Shown here piece by piece: positions 24,601-33,634 of a DNA stretch of 64,000 nt (its first letter is position 1; the number at the start of each line of letters is the position of its first letter). Origin of the DNA: Bryum argenteum. Its lineage: Eukaryota; Streptophyta; Bryopsida; Bryales; Bryaceae. Below the pieces are notes generated by a model. It was not told the origin of the DNA. It made no database searches and worked only from the letters and a program-made list of their open reading frames with translations. Made by a program: the position numbers and the translations under genes. Where the stretch lies: the NCBI GenBank assembly GCA_037043015.1, contig CM073323.1:13451758-13515757 (forward strand), given 5' to 3'.

Positions 24601-27600
24601 TAGAGTTAACACCGAAGATCTCATGTTACACGAACATTTGTAGGAATTAAAGAGCGTTACTTATTAAGTTACCTGCTCCCGCACTTCTTCTGAGATTTCA
24701 AGCGACTCTGGCAACTTGTCCAATGCTTGAAGCAACGCAGTATTCACTGACAAGAATTGTTCTGCTACTGTTTTGTGATTCAAGATCTGGAATAGAAATG
24801 CTGGTCAGTAAGCCTGTAACCATCATAAAACCTTCCACCTTGACAATGAAGCGAAAAATAGTGGAGCCTCTCCCTGACAGACGACTCACCAGGTAAAGTT
24901 TGCTGCCCTCGTTGCACAAGAGAATCAAGGATTTAGCCGAATCGAGAGCGGCGTCGAAGGAACTGAAGCATGTGAAAATTTCGTCGGAGACAGGTAAAGC
25001 AGAATCTCGAAACTCCACAAAGAGTGGGAGAAGCATGTTCACGCGCCTTATGAAGGCGGAACACTCCTTTTTGCGAGCCTTGAAGTCTTCTTTGGAGGCT
25101 ATCACATGAATAGTTTCAATGATTTCATGCACTAGAGTCATGGGTGAGCTGCTCTCCACATTGTTGCCCGAGTCATGATCTGGGCCAGCGGCAGCATCTG
25201 ATTCCGCAGAGATCCCGTCGCTTGCTGGAGATTCTCCATGCACCTGCGATGACCTAATCTCCTGGAGGTCGCTTACTGGGGATGGTTCATACTGCTTGCT
25301 CGTGCCATGCACCTGTGGTGACCTGATCTCCTGGAGGTCGCTTACTGGGGATGGTTCATACTGCTTGCTCGTGCCATGCACCTGTGGTGACCTGATCTCC
25401 TGGAGGTCGTTTGCTAGAGATGGTTCGTAATGCTTGGTCGCTTCGTGTAGTTGCGGTGATCTGCTCTCCTGGACGTCACTCGCTGGAGATGATTCATCCT
25501 GGTTGCTCGTTCCATGCACCTGCGGTGACTTAATCTCCTGGAGGTCGCTTGCTGGAGATGGTACATGCTTCATTGAAGGTTTCGAGCGAATTCTCTCCAG
25601 CAACTCGCTTCCTGGAATTTGGTTATGCTGCTTGCTTGCTCCATGCGTTTGCGGTGGTTTGATCCCCTGGACGTCGCTTTCTGGAGATTCTGCTTCATAT
25701 TGCTTGCCCGTTCCATGCACCTGCACTGACCTGCTTCCCTGGAAGCTGCTTGCCGGAGATGGTTCATTCTGGTTGCTTGCTTCGTGCTTCTCCTGAAGGT
25801 CGCTCTCAGGAAATACTTTATCCTGCTCGTATGCTCGCTCCAGCAACTTTTTCTCGAGCGCTATTTTCTCGAGCAACTCGTCAATATCTTCAACCTCCTC
25901 ATGGTCGCTTGCTGGAGATGGTTCATACTGCTCGCTCGTTCCATGCACCTCCAGTGGTTCAGATGGCTCATGCGGTCTGTCCTCTAATTCCCTCGATGCT
26001 TGTGATACATCGGGCAAGTTGTCTAGTACACTGCTTGATTCAAATGCTTCAGCAGCTTCTTCTGGCTCATCTTCATGTGCTCCTCCTGGTGGTTCGCTTA
26101 GACTTGGCTCTGCAAACTCTTCTGATCTAACCTCGTGGGTGTCATTCGATAATACTGCTGGTTCAGGTACCAGGTGCAGCCTGGTCTCATAGGATCTCGA
26201 TTGCTGTTCTTGTGGTGGTGAGGAATCGACTGCTTCGCTTTCAATAGAGCTATACTCTCTGAAATTCTCAAAAACTTCCTGTGACCCAGTGTCCACAACA
26301 TTGCTTAACTCAACATCCTCTAGTGGTGATTCGGTAATCTCCGATGATTCTTCATCTGTCTGTGGTGACTCTAAAACTTCCTTCGAGCCGCTCTCGTCTG
26401 CTGGAGGTGGTTCCTCAACTGCATCGCTTGGCTCAAGTGGCTCAAAAAGCTCCGAAGACGGGTTGCTTCCATCATTCTCTAGTGGTGGTAGCGACCCAAT
26501 GCTGGATTCGCTTGGCACTTGCAAACTGGATACTTCGACATGGTTCTCATCGGAGTTGCTCAATTCATGTTGTTCTGACGAGCTGATTGGATTCTCCACA
26601 GCATCACATACCTACAAGCAGTAAACATGTCTCCAAAGTTTAACACTACTGAATCACAACAACCGTTTCATAAAATCAGGACTCCCACTTTGTAGCCCTC
26701 GAAATTATAGCCCAGAATGATGTAGTGCGAGTACCTGAATGGAGAGCAATTGACGGCGCTCGTCGTGGTGATCCACTCTATTACTGCAAAGATCAATATC
26801 CTCCTGCATGTGTTGATGATTATTAGTTCGAATGCATAAAGAACGCTATCTTTCAAAAGAAGCATCCAGGTTTCAAGATTGAGCATTACCATATAAATCT
26901 CGACCTTGTGCCCGGTCGTCTTGTCTTTGGCCAAAACCGTCAAGATGCCGTCTGCATCAATGTCAAATCGAACAAGGATTTGCGGGACTCCAGCCGGAGC
27001 AGGAGCAATCTCACTGAGTTCCATGGTGGCAATCAACGTGTTATCACATGTCTGAGGATTTTCGCCTTCGAAGATTTGAATGAAGATGCCGGGCTGGTCA
27101 TCGTGGCACGTCGTGAACAGCTGCTCATAGCTTCTCGGGATGCTGGAGTTTCGAGGGTGCATCACATGCATAGCGCCTCCAGCGACCTCTAATCCGAAGG
27201 ACATGGGCGCTACGTCCACTATCAAATAATCTGATAAGTCTTTGTAACCACGAGACATTCCCGATCGAGCAGTAGCCCCACAAACAACAGCTTCCTCAGC
27301 ATTCATGGCTTTGTTCAACTTCGCTTCGTCGTCAAAATACTCGGCTAAAAGTTGCTGCACCTTCGGGATACGACTCGAGCCACCGATTAACACAACTTCG
27401 TAGACGTCGGCTTTCTCTATCTGTGCACGTTGTAGACACTCTTCTACACAAGTAATGCATTTCTCGAACAGGTCCATGTTCATCTCCTCGAAGCAGGCTC
27501 GCGAGATGCTGGAGTGGAAATCAAAATCCTCAAGCAAGGAATCGATCTGAATGGGCGCTTCCATCTCGCTGGAGAGTATCATCTTCACCCTCTCCACTTG

Positions 27601-28816
27601 CAGTTTCAATCTCCTTAGAACGCGTGGGTGACTGGTGATGTCCTGCTCGTGCTTTTGCTGAAGCTCTTGAATGAAATGCTGGAGCAAACGGAGGTCGAAA
27701 TCTTCTCCTCCCAATTGACTGTCGCCGCTGGTAGCCATCACTTCTATCACACCCTCCTCGATGCTAAACAGGGTCACGTCCAGAGAGCCGCCTCCGAGGT
27801 CGAAGATCATCACCTTGTGCTCACCGCTGGGACGCTCGTTCTGTAACGTGTAAGCCAGGGCGGCACAACTGGGCTCACTGACAAGGGTTACGGTTTCTAA
27901 TCCCGCCATCGTGCAGGCGTTCCGGGTTGCTTGTCTTTGCGCCGAGTTGAAGCAGTGCGGCACACTGACGCAAGCGTCGTTGACAACGGACCCCGATGAG
28001 ACCTCCGCAAGGTCTTTCATCTGGCCCAGAATCATTGAGAAGACCTCTTCTGCAGAAAATGCCTTCGCTTTCCCCTTGTATTCCACTTGAATCACTAGCT
28101 TGTCATCTTTCCCATTTGCCACTCGAAATGGCCACTGCAAGTGCACTTTGTCCGAATTGGTTCCCAAGTCACTGAGATTTCTCCCGATCAACCTCTTTGC
28201 ATCTGCAACCGCACATTGATCCATCTCTGTTACTTAAAACGACCCGTCTCTGTTACCTACCAACTGTGAGGGCTCCCTTGACTTATCTGACTTCAAAATT
28301 GTTGATTTTTTTATTCTTTCGAAGATAAGAAACTAGGATGCTTTGAAACCAATAATCGACTCTGGGCAGACTGTAGTACTGGCGACCCCGTGTTTCTCAC
28401 GGTGATGGCGACCTCGAGGTCGCCAGTACTACAGTTGTCCCATCGTCTCTCGAGAAAGCGTGATCAAGAGTCTCAATTGCGTTTTGATTGCTCAAACGAA
28501 TGCTCGTGTTTTCACGTTCATGTTGAGGAGTTAAGTGACTATTAGATACGATAAGCACGGAAAGATTATACAGGAAACGAAGGTCTAACGCACCGAAAAC
28601 GGTGTTGGCAGGGTTCCTGCACACTTGCTCCTTGGCAGCGTCTCCAATGAGGCGCTCGGTGTCGGTGAAGGCGACATAGCTGGGCGAGCTCTGATTCCTC
28701 TTGTCGTTTTCGATGAGCTTGAATCGATTCTCTTCGGCTAACCAGATCCCCGCACGACTGTTTGTGGTCCCCAAGTCGATACCAATGGCGGGTCTCACAT
28801 CCTCTGATTCAGCCAT
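21610..28816 (-). CDS. Hsp70 - UND - receptor-like kinase fusion protein (1975 aa)
   Basis: Eleven exons join in frame: 28594-28816, 26890-28202, 26735-26803, 24890-26611, 24673-24786, 22841-24583, 22629-22752, 22488-22547, 22191-22389, 21934-22060, 21610-21843 (5928 nt). All introns are GT-AG with matching phases. Residues 1-512 are Hsp70: [10 protein letters not shown] (11-20), DLGGGSLDV (209-217), [11 protein letters not shown] (346-356), then the substrate-binding beta domain; the helical lid is missing. 513-1025 is acidic and Ser/Pro-rich with 23-aa repeats. About 1026-1241 matches the UND domain of plant U-box ligases ([24 protein letters not shown]), but there is no U-box. 1242-1660 is Ser-rich repeats. 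The kinase runs from about 1673: GKGGFG, K1712, HRD with D1806, DFG with D1824, so it looks active, RLK/Pelle type. The exon joining Hsp70 to the rest has no ATG near its 5' end and follows an intron of only 123 bp, which argues against two genes. The family is otherwise unknown to me. A role as chaperone-type sensor with kinase output is inference. Confidence 0.75.
23240..24280 (-). repeat. In-frame coding repeats, linker between UND and kinase
   Basis: Two near-identical 105-bp units (35 aa, starting [14 protein letters not shown]) lie at about 24074-24280. Further right-to-left are five or more degenerate ~30-aa units around [14 protein letters not shown] and [12 protein letters not shown]. 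They lengthen a Ser-rich, probably disordered linker and keep the frame. Confidence 0.8.
25225..25790 (-). repeat. In-frame 69-bp coding repeats in the acidic linker
   Basis: The unit [20 protein letters not shown] plus three residues (23 aa, 69 bp) is nearly perfect in the copies at about 25240-25400 and increasingly diverged toward 25790. Unit length is a multiple of three, so copy-number change keeps the downstream UND and kinase in frame. Confidence 0.85.
28371..28434. repeat. Perfect 17-bp inverted repeat in intron 1 of the fusion gene
   Basis: CTGTAGTACTGGCGACC (28371-28387) and its exact reverse complement (28418-28434) enclose 30 bp. That loop contains CCGTGTTTCTCACGG, itself a hairpin, and the right arm overlaps the palindrome CGACCTCGAGGTCG. 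It would form a branched hairpin in the pre-mRNA and could be a fold-back remnant. Confidence 0.85.
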
Positions 28817-29440
28817 CGCTCAAACGCTTCTTGGAATGCCTCCACTGCACACGATACTCACATTCGATCAATCTCTACGATCACTTTTGCTACAATCTCA
28901 AACTGTCAAGCTCTACGAGAACTAACTGAGGATTCGTGCCTGGAATGTTGTAAAAACCCACACGAATCTCGCTACTCATCCGCCATTCAGCACATCCCAG
29001 GCCTCACGACCACCGACGCTTCGGCGCGGTGCAGCTTCCATCGTTCTACAGTGCAAAAGCCCTCATCAGAATGACGATTCAATCACTGCAAAATCGGTTG
29101 CGGAGTTGAATCAGGAATGAAGACAAGGACAATGATGCCATCACTAACCGCTAGCCAGTCCCCTCTCCTGGTAAGTCGTGCACCTCGATCTTACTAATAG
29201 CGAGCGGATATGGCGCCTTGTACCAAAAAAAAGGGATCGACAACCGAGCAAGTGGTAAATGAGTACATTAGCTAGGCTGGATCTCCTAGTCAGATACGGC
29301 AGCACAACATCCATTCCAGCCTGCATCGAGGCAAGCAAATTCTTAACGATCCGGTCAAAGGACCCTTCAGCACGCCTTAAGCGGCCACGCTACAATAGCC
29401 CCCACTGCTAAAGTTAGCTGTAAAACGGGGCTCCACCTGT
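28817..29440 (-). promoter_or_regulatory. Upstream region of the Hsp70-kinase fusion gene
   Basis: Presumed promoter and 5' UTR of the minus-strand gene. I see no clear TATA box and no convincing run of heat-shock elements (alternating nGAAn). No gene is seen here. Confidence 0.35.
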
Positions 29441-30870
29441 TGAGTGATTGGCTGGCTTGCAGCAGCAATTTGACATGTGTAGGGGTTCGTCTACGATAAG
29501 ACAGCATCCTAGGCGCATACATGGTCATCGTCGTCCACTGCTCGCAAGTATTGATCGATTCGGAAGAATGTTGCGAAAAAAGTGGTGGGATCTACAGTAC
29601 TCACTGTCTCGAATACCGGGTCAAGAGGACGATCAAAGATGCCAACCGAGCACCAACAACGAGGCACTGGTGATGGCTGGTAAATTATTGCAGCCTGATA
29701 CTTTACTGCACTCCCCTCAACAGTGCCGTGAGCAGGATCATGCATAATTGCGTTTTTCAAGGGCTCTCAACAGTTGATCTCTTTAGGGTTTCATTCATCT
29801 GCTGAATGATGTGGCGATGTCCGTAGACTTGGTTATCTGTCCGATTCGGTGTACTTGTTCTGAAGCAGTGTTTTGTCTGATCCCTAACACAAGCCTTACT
29901 TCAGTGCGGAGCTTTATCAAAGGGCGGCGTTTTGATATTCTGTAAGGGTGACGAGCTTCAGTTTTCGCATTTTTTATTGGTGTAATGCATCAGTGGACAG
30001 CCACTTCAGTCTCCTCCAGGTTGACAAGGGGGCGAGTGGTTGCAGGAACTTACTGACAGAAATGTCGGTAGCGAGGTCATGGCTCGATCGGGTTTGGGGT
30101 GTTGCAGACCATTGAACATACGTGTGTTGATTCACGCAAGTTGTCGTTTTCCATCCATGAATAGTTCCCGTGCCTCGAGACGAGACGAGTAAAGGCAAGG
30201 CTACACAATGCTAGCAAACAAAACGTTCTTGTGAAAAGTGGAATCTTCATCTGAAAAGTGCTTAGATGCTGGATTGTCGTTTCTTACATCTGGTAATGGG
30301 TCTTCAAACTTCTCGTACTGAAGCTCTCGCAGCTTCTGAACACAATTGCACTGCTAGATCAAGCATCCAACTCTTCAATTACATTTCAATCACGAAGTTG
30401 AGATATGCATCTTTGACGGTGCCTGATGCCGGTGGCTTGAAAATTTATCTGTCTAGGGCAGATCTTATGCTGTTCTTTTGCATATCCGGCACTTGGAAGT
30501 TCGGTATACCGACCCTCTTTTTATTCAAATTGATCACATTTTGGAGCACATGATAAAAGCTACATGATATGCTTCATTGGTGACATTTTGTCATCACATA
30601 GTCCTCTGTTGTTTGTGAATACAGGTCACCCCCACCAACAATCAACATGGGTATTGGTGGTAGGCCTCAAGAAGAGTAAATCATCCGCAAGTGAGAGTTT
30701 ACCCGTTTACTCAATCTCAAAAGTGGAAACATCATCCAATCACAGATGCTTTGTAAATCTAGGTGCATCGTAGATCCATAGGTGGCAGTTAGTCTCGAAT
30801 GATACCCACATGACGTCGTCCCTAATAAAGCTGCGCTTAAGTGGGGCTTTGTTACTGACACGGCAGTGTT
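29441..30870 (+). repeat. Paralogous copy C of the kinase leader region
   Basis: Matches the minus strand of 16690-17200 in order: AGGGTTTCATTCATCTGCTG-like leader, GCCACTTCAG with a CTCCAG block, AAATGTCGGTAGCGAGGTCAT and GGTGTTGCAGACCATTGA. Near 30620 GTGAATACAGGTCACC resembles the proximal block at 11090. No kinase coding sequence follows, so only the leader is present. No open frame is conserved between copies. Confidence 0.6.
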
Positions 30871-31879
30871 TGGTTTTTTCGTTCATTTTTTTAATACTGT
30901 TGTGCTGATCTCAGATTCTTATACGACAGCCTTCGATTACAGTTATCATTAAAAATTAAAATTGCAATCAATACATCATGAACCTGGACATTATTTTTGC
31001 AATGGTTCAATCTTCAAATATATATACTCAGCATAACTGTTGAGGAATTCTCTGCACGTCTGAAGCTGTAGTAACTATCGCACTGTTTGAAATTCCTTGG
31101 AGGAGTCATTGCAGTACAAGCTTGCGTGCCCGTAAAATGGTACTGTTTAACGTATGTCAAATGATGGAGTCGGTATTGTGCCGTATTCAATTCCCTTTTT
31201 GGCCTCATGTAAGAAACGTGATATGAGAATGATGGCAATGCATCTGTCAGGGCCACGCCAATGTTGGCTCCACATCTTTCTTCAGTTCTCGTTCTGATTT
31301 GTAGTAGGCAGGTGGGGTACTTCTATTGTCTCATTTTTGTGTGTTTCAGTGACATAGTTATGAGTTATAATAAATTCTGTAAATTCTTGAATCTAGTCAA
31401 TTTAAGGTAACTAATTTAGGATTTAAAATTTGTGATCTCAGTATGTGACAAGATTTGGTTGATTTTTGAAATTCAATTGATGAAAAAAACTATATCAGAA
31501 CCGCATTCAGTCTTTGATACATTAGCCTGTAACATTCATAACTTGGTGGCAAGGTTTTTAAAAAAACTCCAAGGCACTCATTTATATCTCACAAATGTAA
31601 AACTCTATGTGCATGCCCTCTATGTCAATTTCAAAAAAAAAACCTTGGCAACTATTCACAATCTGTGTGCACCTTCTTTTAGTTAACTCTCCATTAACAC
31701 AAAGTATTATTCCAACTTCAAGATGAAAAATCATAATACTGCAATGGGCCCGAAGCATCTCGCAATCAATCAACGTGAACAATCTCATCGATCAGCTTCC
31801 CGATTCATAAATCTCACATTCCCACATACCAAGAATCAAGCTGTTGAAGTTATGAGAGATTTCTTCACATGCAGCAAAT
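30871..31879. other. Intergenic region, nothing recognised
   Basis: AT-rich; only short unconvincing open frames. No repeats or RNA genes seen. Confidence 0.4.
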
Positions 31880-32260
31880 GGTCCAGCCGCCCCGCGAGCA
31901 GTTTTTGGTTGCAATGGCAGCTATGGCGTGCACAGCTATCATTCGTAAGCCTCCCCATTCATGCTCCACGAGCTTTGTCGTGCGTGGGTCCGACGCTTCT
32001 GGTTAGGAAAAGGGACTGCTGTTGCATTGGCTCCAAGGTGAGTATGCGCGTCAGAAGGAGATCGATCAGAAGTTGCTGTTTCACACCACCGACTTCGCCG
32101 ACATAAAGCAAGAATTTGAGGCTGATTGTGAGTGCATACATTTCCTCCCGCAACCCCGCTAGAATTTCGTTGCGTTTCTGAAGCGATCTTGCTTCGCTGA
32201 GTTATCAGAATTCGTAATGTACAAGAGACTTGACTGAAAGTTGAGGTACATACCTATTCT
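31880..32260 (+). pseudogene. Duplicated gene fragment, copy B (uninterrupted)
   Basis: Paralog of 7741-8560 without the MITE. It reads as an Ala-rich leader (MAAMACTAIIRKPP, ATG near 31911), a stop in GSDASG-stop, TAVALAPR ending at an apparent donor (CCAAG|GTGAGTAT), then EIDQKLLFHTTDFADIKQEFEAD to another donor-like site. The leader resembles a plastid transit peptide. The parent gene is not identified. Confidence 0.5.
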
Positions 32261-32603
32261 CATCTCCCAGACCTCGTCTTTCAAGCGCACTCCAGGAGAA
32301 TCCAGTCCCTCATCAATTAATCCCTCCTACTGTCGAGGGTTTTGATAAGTGCAATTTGATTGTTTCTAAATGTTCGAAGAAGGGGCTGCTGGACTTGAAC
32401 CTGACTTCAGATCTAGGGTTTCTGACCATGGGGCAGATGAACTTGTAGGCCACTTACCTGTCGGAGAAGAGTGAGTAGTAGAGACCGCTATTTGAGCATC
32501 TTCAAGTACGTACTTCGGGAATTGGTCTCCGAGATGAGAGTGGTCATGGTGAATTCTTCACCGCTCTCACGAAGGCACAGGCACAGTTCTTTCGATGCTA
32601 TGG
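32261..32603. other. Intergenic region, nothing recognised
   Basis: About 340 bp with no gene, repeat or RNA signal seen. Confidence 0.4.
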
Positions 32604-33009
32604 ACTACACTAAAAATTATATTTAGTGTTGGATGACAATTAGTGTAGTACCCACCATCATGCTCCAACACTATTAGTCAACTTGTGGACAATTAGTATT
32701 GGGGGGCCACCCCTTCTTAATGGCAACCTCTCTTTTATAGTCAACTTGTAGACAATAGTGTATTGGGGGGCCACTATATCTTAATGGCACCCTCCCTTTT
32801 AGTCACCAAAGTTGCAAGTTGGCTAACACCAAATCAAAATCTAACACTAAATGTCAACTTCTTCATTTTTCAATTCTTTAATTCTTACTATTGTTCACAA
32901 TTGGTGTTGGAATTGACAATTAGAGTTGCTACAATTCTACCCTTGTTGACAATTGGTGTTGTTGTTCGTATTTAGTGTTGCCAACACTAAATATAATTTT
33001 TAGTGTAGT
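32604..33009. mobile_element. Short TIR element with 29-bp perfect terminal inverted repeats
   Basis: The left end starts ACTACACTAAAAATTATA and its 29 bp are exactly mirrored at 32981-33009. Internal variants of AATTAGTGTTGG occur in both orientations, like the subterminal repeats of CACTA elements. No TSD is obvious; read with CACTA as the true end, a TA flank is possible. Non-coding, 406 bp. Perfect ends suggest recent activity. Confidence 0.8.
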
Positions 33010-33634
33010 TTCGTCTGCCTCTCTGAGCGTGAGAATTTGCCTGCTTCATGTACAAACTGCAAACATCTTCTCACATTACAAGCAGCCTTCATTGATATCT
33101 TTTCATGCATAGTCCGAGCTGAACTTTTGGAAGGAGAGTGAACACTAGTTTTTGGAGGTTTTAAAACATGTTGCTTGATGATGTGATTATCCCTTAAACG
33201 TCACCCTATGCCCGAGGGGCTGGGTTTTGTGAGTTTTTTCCCTCGCGCGGGAGAATCAGTCAGCGAGAGGTGACGCGGAGTATATCGTTCGATGCAGGGT
33301 GCGACGACGAATCAAGTGATCTTCGAAAGTGAGGGAATTCTGCCGCGAGTGATGATCGAGAGGAATCCCTAGTTATTCGGAAGGAGGCTGTCTGTTTTTC
33401 GAGCTTCCCGTTTGCATGCCCGTTTGAGAGGGGAGGGTCCCGTGCGGTTTATTGCGCAATCAGAAGCTCCGTTCGCGTGTCAGATTGTTGCAGGGTTTTG
33501 TTTTTTTTTTTAGCTTCTCGGTTTAGGGTGGAGGGAGTCTGTCCGTTCGAGGGGAAGAGAGGTCGTTGAGGAGGGGCGTTGCTCGCAAACGGCCGTTGAG
33601 GAGGGACGTTGCAAGAAACCTGCTTGGCTCGGAG

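Noticed and set aside
21610-28816. Reading the locus as two separate genes (Hsp70 and kinase)
   Set aside because: Considered seriously. There is no ATG-started frame or promoter space between them, and three successive phase-0 junctions keep the frame open. Kept as the main alternative until transcript data exist.
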